Source: Gammaproteobacteria bacterium (lineage in GTDB: Bacteria > Pseudomonadota > Gammaproteobacteria > Natronospirales > REEB76). From it: DNA of 64,000 bases. The position numbers were made by a program, and so were the translations under genes. Position 1 is the first letter of the stretch, and every line of letters starts with the position of its first letter. The notes under the pieces were generated by a model, which saw only the letters and a program-made list of their open reading frames with translations, did no database searches and was not told the origin of the DNA. Positions 54,468 through 64,000 of the stretch are shown one piece after another. The stretch is taken from NCBI GenBank assembly GCA_028870845.1, contig JAGWOR010000007.1:1-64000 (forward strand), given 5' to 3'.

Positions 54468-54490
54468 CCTTGCTGTTCGGGAGATGACAC

Positions 54491-57400
54491 ATGCTTCGTA
54501 AGATCTTGGGCCTAAAGGCCGCTTTCCTGAGTACCGCGTTCCTGATGCTGCTTTTATGCCTGCCACAGGCGCAGGCTGCAAACACTTCAGGTGCACATAC
54601 CTATACCTCGTCGATTTACAGTAAGGCGGTGCCGGTGACAACCCCGGCTCTCCGTACCCTGCAACATACCAATTTGCCGTCGATCATGCGGGCGGTAATT
54701 GGTAACCGCAGTTACTCCCAACAGCAGATCGATCAGCTTCGCCAGAAGCTGATCGCTGGCGGCTATATCAAGCCGCCCAAGTCACCCTACCTGATCCCCC
54801 TCGGGAAGCTGAAACCCACTGGCGCCATGCCCCAGGGTGTCGTCAGCACCCGCCACTTGCAGTCACACATGGGCCAGCGCCTGAGCATCAGCACCGGCGT
54901 AGTGTTCCCCGGCATCGGCGTGTCCGACTCGCCGCCGGATTCCATCGGCTGCGCCCCGCCCGATACCGACGATGCCGTCGGCCATGACACCGCCATCGGC
55001 GGTGATGCAGTGGTCGAAATCGTGAACACCTGTGAAGGCCCCGGCGTGGGCTCCTTCAAGGTGTGGAATGCCAGCACCGGCGCCGTGATCCAGGGCACCA
55101 CTTCCTTGGCAGGTATGTGGTCCTCCGGCAGCGGCTGCGACAACGGCGGCGGCGACAACCAGGTCCTGTACGACCAGTTCGCCCATGTCTGGCTGTTGTC
55201 CCAGTTCAACAACGCCTATACCGGTATCTGCCTCGCGGTCTCCAGCACCGATGACCCGACCGGCACCTACCATCTGTACAACATCGTCATGGATCCCAAT
55301 GGCTTCACCGACTACCCGAAGGTGGGCATCTGGGTGACCGGCGATGCCAACACCGATTCCTACTTCGTGTCGGCCAACGACTTTCCGCCGGCGGCCTGCG
55401 GCAATTGCGTGGTCTACACGGCCGTGCAGCGCTCGGCAGCCCTCAGCGGCGGCACCGCCGGCGTGCTCACCGTCATCGGCCCTTCGTACACCACCGGCCT
55501 GGACTTCTCGGCCCTGCCGGCCGATGTGGACGGCCTCAACATGGCGCCCCTGGATGACCCCGAAATTTACATGGACTACATCAGCCCGTATTACTACGGC
55601 GGCAACACCTACGCCCTGGAACTGTGGCAGATGTCGGTGAACTGGAGCGCTAATAGCGCCAGTGTCACCGGCCCCACCGCGATCACGGTGGATCCGTTCG
55701 AGGACGGCGCTATTGGATGCGCGCCCCAGCCTTCGCCGGGCGAATGCCTGCCGACCCTGGGCGACCGCTTGATGTTCCGGCTGGCCTATCGCAACGGCTA
55801 CACAGGCAACTCCGACCAGGTGCTGTTGGTCAACCACGCGGTGGTTGACACCAGCCAGAGTTCGAACCCCATCGGCATCGACTGGTATGAGCTCACCGCG
55901 CCCTCCGGCAGCACCAATGTGGGTGACTGGGCCATCGCCCAGCAGGCCTTGTATTCCCCGGCCGATGGCAATAGCCGCTTCATGGGCTCCATCTCCATGG
56001 ACCATGTGGGCAACATCGGCCTTGGCTACACCATCTCGGGTCCTAGTGTGGATCCCTCGGTCGCGGTCACCGGACAGGACGTCGGCTCGCCCCCGGGGAC
56101 CATGGATATACCTGAGAACATCCTGATCGCCGGCACCGGCGTGCAGGAGAGCACCGGCCGTTGGGGCGACTATTCCTCCATCATGGCCAGCGCCACCGAT
56201 GACTGCACCTTCTGGACCGCCCAGGAGTACATCTCCAGTACCGGTTCCTTCCACTGGTCCACGGGCAATGGTTCGTTCAAGTTCACCAACTGCTCCATCG
56301 GACCGGAAGGCACCCTGGCCGGCACCATCACCGATGCCAACACTGGCAACCCGATTTCCGGTGCCGCGGTGACCCTCACCCCCGGAAACGATACCGCCGT
56401 CAGCAACAGCAGCGGCCAATACACCATGACCGTACCAGTGGGTACCTATGCAGCCGCGGCTTCAGCATTCGGCTACGTGACAGGCACGGCCTCGGGTCTG
56501 GGTATCACCCAGAACCAGACTCTGACCCAGGACTTCTCCCTGACTCCGGAGCCCTCGGCCACCATCTCGGGCAATGTCAATGACGCCACCCCGAGTGGCC
56601 ATGCCTATGGCCTGTACAGCGAAGTCAAGGTGACCACGCCCAATTACGGCCAGGTGGCGGATGTCTGGACCAGCCCCACGGGCGCCTACAGCGTGTCCGT
56701 GCCGCAAGGTGCTGATTACACCCTGACCGCGACACCGTACCTGCCTGGCTATGTGGCGGGTACCGCCACGGTCACCAATTTGGGTGGCGACACCTCCCAG
56801 AATCTGGGCCCGACGGTGGGTTCGAGCTGCTCGGCTCCAGGCTATGGTTTCGTCAACGGTTTCGGCGAGAACTTTGACGGTGGGACTTTCCCGCCCACCG
56901 GCTGGACCGTGACCAATGACTACTCGGGTTCACCGATCCAGTGGGATACCAATGCCAACTGGAACGACCAGAACTACACCAACGGTACCGGCGTAGCGGC
57001 CACCGCCGACAGCAACAATGCTGCCAGCCTGTATGGCTACACCGGCAGCTACGACACCTCGCTGGAAACGCCGGAAATCCCGGTGGCCAGCCTGGGTCCC
57101 AACCCGGTGCTGTCGTTCTCCGTGAACTATCACGAATACAGCGGCAACGATGCCCTGGACGTGGATGTCAGCGGTGACGGTGGCACCACCTGGACCACCC
57201 TGGACCACATCACCACCAACTATGGAGCGCTGTACTCGACGCCGGGAGCCAATCTCCAGGTGCCGCTGACGATCCCCAATGGCGCGACGCAGATCATCCT
57301 GCGGTGGCGCTATTACAACCTGGTGAGCGGTTTTGACTGGTATGCGCAGATCGACAACGTGTCGGTCGGTGCGTGCACAGCCTTTGCCGGCGGACTGGTG

Positions 57401-59809
57401 TATGGCCAGGTGACGGACCAGAACACCGGCCTCGGCCTGAACGGCGCAGCGGTGTCCGATAGCAACTCGCCGGCCAACAGCACCACCACCTTCACCAACA
57501 CGGCGGACCCGAACCTGCCGCCGGCGTATTACTTCCTGTTCAGCGACACCAATGCTGCGGACGTAATCACCGCCTCGTATTCGGGTTACACCAGCGGTAC
57601 CGCCACCCTGAACGTGACCAATGACAGTGAAACCCAGCAGGATTTTGCCCTGGGCGCGCCCCAGTTCAGCATCAATCCGACGAAGTTTGCACTGCATGTC
57701 AGGGTCGGGACCCAGGCCATCCGCTACCTGACGATCAACAACACCGGTACCGGGGACGGTAACTACAGCTTCCTGACCTTCGACAACGCGCCTCCCTCCA
57801 TGCCCACCGGTGGTGGAGCCCCGCTGAACTCGATCCACTGCCAGCATCTGGCGCCTGCGAGCTACGTGTTCCTGGCACAGACCAAGGGTGGTAGTGGCTT
57901 GGATGCCGGCTGCGGTATCCAGGACGGCATGACCCGCGGTGGGCCGAACGGCTCGGGCTGGACGGCCCTCAGCAACCTTCCCTATTCGATCATGGACGAC
58001 GCCTCAGCCGAGGATGAAGGCACCGGGTTGCTGTACGACGTGGGTGGTTATGGCAGCTCCGGCGTGACCGCCAATGCCAACGTCTACGATCCAAGCACCG
58101 GCACCTGGACGGCCATTGCACCCATGCCGGCGGCCCTGGAAAAACCGGCTGCTGCCTTCATCGCCGGCAAGCTGTATGTGGCCGATGGCTGGACCGGTTC
58201 CGGTAATGCCTCCGGAGCCCTGTACGTCTATGACCCCAGCACCGGCGCCTGGACCACCGATGCAGCCAGCAATCCTGCTCCGGAAGGCGGTGGTGCGTCT
58301 GTGGCAGTGCTGAACAACCAGATGTACCTGATGGGCGGATGCCCCACGGGCTCCAGTTGTGGCGACACTCCGTTCGTGGCCTATAACCCGGCCACCGACA
58401 GCTGGACGCAGCTGGCACCGTATCCACACGCAAACTCTTGGGCGAGCTGCGGAGCGGTTGCAGGTGTCATCTACTGCGCAGGCGGTACCGCGGGCAGCAC
58501 CGAGTATGCCGACGGCTACATGTATGACGCATCCAGCAACAGCTGGACGGCCATTGCTCCAATCCCGGTGTCATCCGGCGGCTTGTGGGCATCGGGCTAC
58601 ATCGGTAACTCCCTGGGCCTGTTTGTTTCAGGCGGCGTGACCGCGAACTTCTCAACGGTCACCAACCAGGGCTTCGTCTACACCCCGGGCACCAACAGCT
58701 GGAGCGCATTGCCGAACTCCAACTACACGGATTACCGTGGCGGCAGCGCCTGCGGCTTCTATAGGGTCGGTGGTTCCAGCGGTGGCTTCACACCCACGAA
58801 CTACTTCGAAGTGTTGCCGGGTATCACACCCTGCGGTACTTCGCCGATTCCGTGGCTGTCCATTGAACCGCCCACAGGCACTGTGGCGGCGGGTAGCTCC
58901 GACCAGCTGAAGTTCCGCTTCCGCGGCGGCCCTGCCAGTGGTGTGAAACCCTTCACGGTTTCCCACGCCTACGTGGATCTCCAGGGCACGCCCTATGGCA
59001 TGCAGATGATCAAGCTGCAGGTACATTGGGACCCGATGCCTGTGGATCTGTCCGTGGCTGCGACCCAGAGCCTGCCCACTGTGTATGTGGGTGGTATCGA
59101 GGTGTACACCGTAACCGTGACCAATAACCAGAAACCTGGACATGGTCCGGCCACGCAGATTGCACTGACCTATAATCTGCCGGCGGGAGCCAATCTGCTC
59201 AACACGCAGGGTTCCATGACCTGCAGCCTGGTGAGCGGCGTCTCAACCTGCGATTACACTGTCCTGTCCCAGGGGCAGTCGGTCAGTGAGACCTACTTCG
59301 TAGTACCGTCCATTGCAGGGACTTTGAACAGCACATTCTCAGTCACTTCAAGGATGCCGGACGACAATCCTGCCAATAACACCACTTCGATCTCTGCGAA
59401 TGTGTTGGCAGTGGCACACGTGACCCTGAACTCCTTCACGGTCAACCATGCCAGCGTGCCTGTGGGTGGCCAGGTGACCTATAACCTGGGCGTTGGCAAC
59501 CAGGGCCCTGGCAATGCCAAGGGAGTCAAGATCACGCTTCCGCTTCCGGCGAACATGAAGTTTACCGGCTCAAGCTCGGGCGCCTGCTCCAACAGCAAGG
59601 GCTTGGTGATCTGCAACCTCGGGTTGATGACGAAAGGCGGCAACTCCAACGTGAGCATCACGGCAACCGCGGTTGGCGCGGGAGCGGTGAACACGATGGC
59701 GACTGTCTCCAGCACCAGCCGCGATCCGAGCAACAGCAACCACTCGGGCATCGTGCACATCACTGTGAGCCCCACGGCCCAGCCGCCGTCACCGCGCGGA
59801 GGCAAGTAA
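54491..59809 (+). CDS. large secreted protein: N-terminal beta-rich domain, CarboxypepD_reg-like repeats, kelch repeats, DUF11 repeats
   Basis: Signal peptide MLRKILGLKAAFLSTAFLMLLLCLPQAQA; GTLAGTITDANTGNPISGAAVTLTPG; VYDPSTGTWTAIAPMPAALEKPAAAFIAGKLYVADG kelch; HVTLNSFTVNHASVPVGGQVTYNLGVGNQGPGNAKGVKITLPLPANMKF DUF11. Confidence 0.85.
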   Translation: MLRKILGLKAAFLSTAFLMLLLCLPQAQAANTSGAHTYTSSIYSKAVPVTTPALRTLQHTNLPSIMRAVIGNRSYSQQQIDQLRQKLIAGGYIKPPKSPYLIPLGKLKPTGAMPQGVVSTRHLQSHMGQRLSISTGVVFPGIGVSDSPPDSIGCAPPDTDDAVGHDTAIGGDAVVEIVNTCEGPGVGSFKVWNASTGAVIQGTTSLAGMWSSGSGCDNGGGDNQVLYDQFAHVWLLSQFNNAYTGICLAVSSTDDPTGTYHLYNIVMDPNGFTDYPKVGIWVTGDANTDSYFVSANDFPPAACGNCVVYTAVQRSAALSGGTAGVLTVIGPSYTTGLDFSALPADVDGLNMAPLDDPEIYMDYISPYYYGGNTYALELWQMSVNWSANSASVTGPTAITVDPFEDGAIGCAPQPSPGECLPTLGDRLMFRLAYRNGYTGNSDQVLLVNHAVVDTSQSSNPIGIDWYELTAPSGSTNVGDWAIAQQALYSPADGNSRFMGSISMDHVGNIGLGYTISGPSVDPSVAVTGQDVGSPPGTMDIPENILIAGTGVQESTGRWGDYSSIMASATDDCTFWTAQEYISSTGSFHWSTGNGSFKFTNCSIGPEGTLAGTITDANTGNPISGAAVTLTPGNDTAVSNSSGQYTMTVPVGTYAAAASAFGYVTGTASGLGITQNQTLTQDFSLTPEPSATISGNVNDATPSGHAYGLYSEVKVTTPNYGQVADVWTSPTGAYSVSVPQGADYTLTATPYLPGYVAGTATVTNLGGDTSQNLGPTVGSSCSAPGYGFVNGFGENFDGGTFPPTGWTVTNDYSGSPIQWDTNANWNDQNYTNGTGVAATADSNNAASLYGYTGSYDTSLETPEIPVASLGPNPVLSFSVNYHEYSGNDALDVDVSGDGGTTWTTLDHITTNYGALYSTPGANLQVPLTIPNGATQIILRWRYYNLVSGFDWYAQIDNVSVGACTAFAGGLVYGQVTDQNTGLGLNGAAVSDSNSPANSTTTFTNTADPNLPPAYYFLFSDTNAADVITASYSGYTSGTATLNVTNDSETQQDFALGAPQFSINPTKFALHVRVGTQAIRYLTINNTGTGDGNYSFLTFDNAPPSMPTGGGAPLNSIHCQHLAPASYVFLAQTKGGSGLDAGCGIQDGMTRGGPNGSGWTALSNLPYSIMDDASAEDEGTGLLYDVGGYGSSGVTANANVYDPSTGTWTAIAPMPAALEKPAAAFIAGKLYVADGWTGSGNASGALYVYDPSTGAWTTDAASNPAPEGGGASVAVLNNQMYLMGGCPTGSSCGDTPFVAYNPATDSWTQLAPYPHANSWASCGAVAGVIYCAGGTAGSTEYADGYMYDASSNSWTAIAPIPVSSGGLWASGYIGNSLGLFVSGGVTANFSTVTNQGFVYTPGTNSWSALPNSNYTDYRGGSACGFYRVGGSSGGFTPTNYFEVLPGITPCGTSPIPWLSIEPPTGTVAAGSSDQLKFRFRGGPASGVKPFTVSHAYVDLQGTPYGMQMIKLQVHWDPMPVDLSVAATQSLPTVYVGGIEVYTVTVTNNQKPGHGPATQIALTYNLPAGANLLNTQGSMTCSLVSGVSTCDYTVLSQGQSVSETYFVVPSIAGTLNSTFSVTSRMPDDNPANNTTSISANVLAVAHVTLNSFTVNHASVPVGGQVTYNLGVGNQGPGNAKGVKITLPLPANMKFTGSSSGACSNSKGLVICNLGLMTKGGNSNVSITATAVGAGAVNTMATVSSTSRDPSNSNHSGIVHITVSPTAQPPSPRGGK

Positions 59810-59899
59810 GGACGCCATGAGTATGGTGAACTGCATCGCACACGAAGGGGGCGCTCGACTCCCCAGTACAGCGCACTAACTCAGCGTGCGATAAGTAAG

Positions 59900-59928
59900 C
59901 CCCGGCCGAAAGGCCGGGGTTTTTTTTT
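59900..59928 (+). terminator. intrinsic terminator
   Basis: CCCCGGCC GAAA GGCCGGGG TTTTTTTTT. Confidence 0.97.
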
Positions 59929-60123
59929 ACCCGGAGCAGAACCTTAACCGGCGTTGATCTGCGGCCCTTCGGTGGCAGGCAGCGCCCACGGTAAAACCGG
60001 TACTTTCCCCAGTGCTTGCAGACGCTAGTATTCAGGCGCCCTCGGGGACTGTGGTGACTGATTCCATCTACGGGAATGCCTTCACCTACAATAGGCTGGA
60101 ACCAATGTAATGGATGTATTTGA

Positions 60124-60957
60124 ATGCCCAACCGCCGAAATAAAACGAAATTCAAGCTGACGCTTGCTCAAGCGCAGCGCGCCGACCGCTTTGCTCTTTA
60201 TCAGCAGTCCGTCCAGGATGTGCGGTGCGAGGCCGAATTTCTGGAACGCATGTTCCGGAAAAGGCGCAGCCGGGCTGCCTTGTCCTTGCGCGAGGATTTC
60301 TGCGGTACCGCGCTATTAGCCTGTGAGTGGGTGCGCCGGGACCGCTTGCACACGGCAATCGGCGTGGATCTGGATCCAAGCGTGCTTGAGTGGGGCCGGC
60401 AGCATAATCTTACCAAACTAACGCCTTCACAGACCGGCAGACTGACGCTGCAACAGGCCGATGTGCTTGCTGCGGATGCTCCAGCAGTGGATATGCTGGT
60501 GGCGTTTAACTTCAGTTATTGGGTGTTTAAACAGCGGGCGCAGTTGCGGGCCTATTTTCAGGCGGTTCGCCACAGCCTGGTGCCGGATGGTTTGTTCTTG
60601 CTGGATGCTTACGGCGGTTATGACGCATTCCGGCAGATGAGCGAGCGCCAAAAATTCAGCCGATTCACCTACGTATGGGAACAGGCCGATTACGACCCGG
60701 TATCCGGGGATACAACTTGCCACATTCATTTTTCGTTTCCCGACGGTTCCAGGCTAAGGCGTGCTTTCACCTATCACTGGAGATTATGGACCTTGCCGGA
60801 AATCCGCGAGCTACTTGCGGAGGCCGGCTTCAGCCGGATCCAAGTGTATCTTGAAGGCTGGGACGAGAGCCGTGAAGAAGGCAACGGCGTGTTCGAGCCT
60901 GCGGAGCGGGGCGAGGCGGATGCAGCCTGGATTGCGTACCTCGCTGCAGAACCCTGA
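60124..60957 (+). CDS. class I SAM-dependent methyltransferase
   Basis: LREDFCGTALLACEWVRRDRLHTAIGVDLDPSVLEWG, DMLVAFNFSYWVFKQRAQLRAYFQAVRHSLVPDGLFLLDAYGGYD. Confidence 0.88.
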   Translation: MPNRRNKTKFKLTLAQAQRADRFALYQQSVQDVRCEAEFLERMFRKRRSRAALSLREDFCGTALLACEWVRRDRLHTAIGVDLDPSVLEWGRQHNLTKLTPSQTGRLTLQQADVLAADAPAVDMLVAFNFSYWVFKQRAQLRAYFQAVRHSLVPDGLFLLDAYGGYDAFRQMSERQKFSRFTYVWEQADYDPVSGDTTCHIHFSFPDGSRLRRAFTYHWRLWTLPEIRELLAEAGFSRIQVYLEGWDESREEGNGVFEPAERGEADAAWIAYLAAEP

Positions 60958-61002
60958 TTCAAATGCGGCTTGCGGCGCAGCTACCAGGCTCTCCGGGGAG
61001 TT

Positions 61003-61575
61003 TTAATTCTGGGTTTTCATTCCAAGCAGGGTGGCCAGCTGCTGAAGATGAGCCAGATGGGTCGCGGCCTGGTCGGTTTGATTCAGGTCACCCGCGTCCA
61101 GATCCACGACTGCTTTTTGAGATGCAATCTGTTCGCGTAATTGTGCAGTCAGACGCGGAAACAGATAACTGTTGTAGGCGGCTTCTTGTTCGCTCGGGGA
61201 CAGCGCTTTCCAGCGCTGCAGAAACTGCAACAGGCTGGCGTCACTCCAATCGTTGCCGCTCATGAAAGCGTGCAACAGGGCCGGACCTGAGTCAGGAATG
61301 GTTTGGCGAACCGTATTTTGTGTAATGGTTGCGCGGGAGTGCCGTTTCCAGGCTAAGGCGCCGATCGCGAGTGAGATTGCCAGCAACATTGCCGCAGACG
61401 ACCATAGAAGATATGGCCGTTTGCGTCCGGCAGACGACAGCTCGCCATACTCAAGGTTTAATAAGCCGCTGGCAATGCCATCGACCAGCTTGCGTCGACG
61501 GGCGCGATATTCGTCAAAGCTCAGTTCACCAGAGGCATAATGGCGGGCAAGTTCGCGTATCGGTGATGGCTTCAT
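61003..61575 (-). CDS. SHOCT-like N-terminus membrane protein of unknown function
   Basis: IRELARHYASGELSFDEYRARRRKLVDGI plus one TM segment; ATGA overlap with the upstream gene. Confidence 0.7.
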   Translation of the reverse strand: MKPSPIRELARHYASGELSFDEYRARRRKLVDGIASGLLNLEYGELSSAGRKRPYLLWSSAAMLLAISLAIGALAWKRHSRATITQNTVRQTIPDSGPALLHAFMSGNDWSDASLLQFLQRWKALSPSEQEAAYNSYLFPRLTAQLREQIASQKAVVDLDAGDLNQTDQAATHLAHLQQLATLLGMKTQN

Positions 61576-64000
61576 TTATCCAGGTACCGCCCAACCCGGA
61601 AGCCGGTTAATGGATCAGCCGAACCATTGCTGGGCCGAACCAAATCCACGCCGCACTGCGATAATGGATCGCGGTAATCCCCGCCAACGGCTTCCAAGCC
61701 ATCTGAACCCAGAACCCACTCTTGCGCGTTACCAACGTAATTCACCAGCCCCCAGATGTTCGGCCGCCCGGTTTCGATATTCACCATCGATAATCCTTTG
61801 ATTACCTGGCCGGCCAAGGTAACCTGGCAATTGAAATCCTGGTTCGTGTCGGTGCCGCCGGCGCTGGCTGCGTAGCGGTACTGTATATAAGATGGAATGA
61901 AATAGCGCTCACTGCTGCGTTTGGAGAGCCAAGCCACGTAATTTCTGGCATCGGTGAACGGAATGTCAGTAGCCGGCATGTTGTTTTCGCCATTGAGCGG
62001 CTTGCATTGCCCGGTTGCGCGGCAATAGGCATTGATCTGGCCGACTGAGATTTCATATTTACCGATGGCAAACGGCTGTTTGAAACCGCCCCCGGCAGGG
62101 ACTACCACCATGATCGGTCCTTGCAAGCCTTTGCCTAGGAAGTCATAGCAATCAGCGCGTCCCTGACGGCCGTAGCCAGCAAGTTCGACAGTGCAGGGTT
62201 GGCCCCCATTTGGGCTGATGACCTGCGCCTGGTTGTTGGCAAAATTCCGTTGATATTCAGCTTGGAACGCGGGGTTATCAACCCACAGGCGCATGGCCTC
62301 GGCCAGGTAGATTTTTGCCTGCTGGGACTGCCCGGCGCGCATGTATTCCTGATAGGCGACGAAATACCGATTGGCGTTAGCCTGCGCAGTCTGCAGTTGG
62401 GTGGCGAACTGATCCAGATCCTGGTTATTCGGTTCCGTCTCCTGGCCAATGGCCAGGTCGCCCTCGGCTTTTGACAATTCGTTTAATGCCATGGCCGTGC
62501 GGCCGAGTTTGGCATATTTGGAAATTACTGGAGCCGGGGGCAGTACAGTGTTGCGGATTACGACACTTTGAGGAAAGGCGGATTTGGCCGCAACCAGCAG
62601 GGCATTTGCCAGCACCAAATCCGTGGTTTTCAAGGCGACGATATGCGCCGCGATATTTCTGTACAGCTCGTCTGCAATTTGCAGGGGTTCACCGGGGAAA
62701 AGTTTTTGCACACTGGCGAGCTTGGTTTTTAACGCATCCATGCCTTGTGGTTGTATATTCACCGCCATGGACATTAAGTCATTGCGTTCCGCCTTTGCGG
62801 AGTAATCCTGCAGCGCTTTCTTCAGGCTATCCAATGGAGCATATTGCAGACCACCCTGGACTAGAGCAATCGCACCATGATAATCACCGATCGCCGCGCG
62901 TGCGTTGGCCAGGTTCAGGTAAGCGCCGGCATAGGCCTGCGGGGCGACCTGGGTGAGAAATTTATCATTGACCGGTAGGCGATTCTGGAGATTCAGGTAG
63001 GTCTTTCTGGCATCCGATATCTGGCCTGCATTCAGCTGAGTCTGAAACTGGTTTTCAAGCGCGATGATTTGCGCCATGCGCAGGCGCTCAGTCTGTTCCT
63101 GCTTGAAATTCTGCTGTGCATCAGCCAGGGCTTGATCGGCATGAGCAAATCCGGGTAATTGCGGCGCGTATTCCCTGCCGGTTGCAAGCAAATCAGAGGC
63201 CGCCAGAAAACGGTTTTGTTTGATCATTGCATTTGCCAGGTTAATGTAAGCCTTGGCGATGCTTTCACGGATTTCCTTGAACCATTGCATGTCCTCAGTC
63301 TGGAGCAGAGCCGCAGTATCCTGGGTAAGATTCAATAGACGCAGATCCCAGTCGCTATCGTATTTTGGACTGGCCAGAATTTTTTTAATGGCGGATCGAT
63401 TGGAATCGGCTTTTGCCTGGGTTGAGCGGGTATCCGGAGAGGTAAAACCCGCATGCGTCTCTGCTTGCGTCAATGCGGTGCGCAACGTCACTAAATCGCC
63501 TATCGCAAGCAGATGCGAATAAACAGTCAGACTCTTTTCCATTGAGCCCCAGTTTTTGGCGGTGGTATCGTAATGCAGTGCAGCTTGCATGGCATGCATA
63601 AGTGAGCTATCCAGCTGCGCTAAAATGGGGTCGGCGGGGTTGAGTTTTGCCAATTCAAGCATGTAGGGTCGAATCTTGGCAAAATCCTCAAGGCTGTGAG
63701 CATTCGATACTGAAGGCTGCAGAAGTTTTTCAAGTTGGGAGATGCGGGGACCGTCCTGCTGTTCTTTCAGTGAACCCTGAATCTGATCCTGCAGGTTAAG
63801 CAGCTCGGGATCATCCGGCGCATAATCCAGGCCAACAACGAGTACGCTGTTTGCCTCGGCATAGTTTTTGGCAGTTACGTCCTTCTGTACCAGCTGTGCA
63901 TAGCGGTTTATCAATCGTTCATCATGTAACAGGCTGTTATTGGGATCAGCAATTTTGAGTGTCTTGATGATGTCTGTAATGGAACCTTGCTTGCCAGGCA
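61572..64000 (-). CDS. TPR-like repeat protein with C-terminal SUMF1/formylglycine-generating-enzyme fold (partial, runs off the right edge)
   Basis: FAIGKYEISVGQINAYCRATGQCKPLNGENNMPATDIPFTDARNYVAWLSKRSSERYFIPSYIQYRYAA...NYVGNAQEWVLGSDGLEAVGGDYRD...GFRVGRYLDK. Frame stays open to 64000 (PGKQGSITDIIKTLKIADPNNSLLHDERLINRYAQ), so the listed 63914 start is not real. Confidence 0.82.
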   Translation of the reverse strand, partial: PGKQGSITDIIKTLKIADPNNSLLHDERLINRYAQLVQKDVTAKNYAEANSVLVVGLDYAPDDPELLNLQDQIQGSLKEQQDGPRISQLEKLLQPSVSNAHSLEDFAKIRPYMLELAKLNPADPILAQLDSSLMHAMQAALHYDTTAKNWGSMEKSLTVYSHLLAIGDLVTLRTALTQAETHAGFTSPDTRSTQAKADSNRSAIKKILASPKYDSDWDLRLLNLTQDTAALLQTEDMQWFKEIRESIAKAYINLANAMIKQNRFLAASDLLATGREYAPQLPGFAHADQALADAQQNFKQEQTERLRMAQIIALENQFQTQLNAGQISDARKTYLNLQNRLPVNDKFLTQVAPQAYAGAYLNLANARAAIGDYHGAIALVQGGLQYAPLDSLKKALQDYSAKAERNDLMSMAVNIQPQGMDALKTKLASVQKLFPGEPLQIADELYRNIAAHIVALKTTDLVLANALLVAAKSAFPQSVVIRNTVLPPAPVISKYAKLGRTAMALNELSKAEGDLAIGQETEPNNQDLDQFATQLQTAQANANRYFVAYQEYMRAGQSQQAKIYLAEAMRLWVDNPAFQAEYQRNFANNQAQVISPNGGQPCTVELAGYGRQGRADCYDFLGKGLQGPIMVVVPAGGGFKQPFAIGKYEISVGQINAYCRATGQCKPLNGENNMPATDIPFTDARNYVAWLSKRSSERYFIPSYIQYRYAASAGGTDTNQDFNCQVTLAGQVIKGLSMVNIETGRPNIWGLVNYVGNAQEWVLGSDGLEAVGGDYRDPLSQCGVDLVRPSNGSADPLTGFRVGRYLDK

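Noticed and set aside
54863-56419. 518-aa ORF antisense to the giant secreted protein
   Set aside because: It lies wholly opposite a well-supported CDS. Its Gly/Ala/Val/His/Arg-rich low-complexity composition is what a GC-rich codon-biased gene yields on the opposite strand; no domain seen.

Overview
The window is a GC-rich gammaproteobacterial-type chromosomal segment with about 45 protein-coding genes on both strands. No rRNA, tRNA, CRISPR or prophage could be supported. Recognisable modules, left to right: kbl, hslR and a NUDIX hydrolase; an L-Ara4N lipid A modification (arn) cluster in which arnA is split into two genes and a frameshifted IS1595/ISXO2-like element separates arnA-DH from the arnD-like deacetylase; icd; poxB; an S9 peptidase; a class IV aminotransferase coupled to a sulfotransferase-like gene; putA; a visibly lower-GC pair (divergent transketolase and class I/II aminotransferase); csoR-copA; an aldo/keto reductase, a GST and lexA; a small His/Lys pentapeptide-repeat exported protein; HD-GYP, arfB, APC permease, DUF3301, GGDEF, BON and alkA-like genes; fadH; a ugpQ-glpD-FGGY kinase operon; a MacAB-like efflux operon with two tandem permeases; yip1-like, RRM, bipA, pdxH and dusA; a 1772-aa secreted CarboxypepD_reg/kelch/DUF11 protein behind a long AT-rich structured leader; a methyltransferase; and a SHOCT-like membrane protein with a TPR-SUMF1/FGE protein that runs off the right edge. 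The best leads are regulatory architectures readable from the bases (lexA SOS box and corrected start, CsoR dyad with a leaderless start, dyad over the macAB promoter, leader of the giant protein), the transketolase/aminotransferase island, the FGGY kinase with an altered active site, and the split, IS-interrupted arn operon. I did not find an unmistakably new system. The candidates are inferences that need homology searches or experiments.
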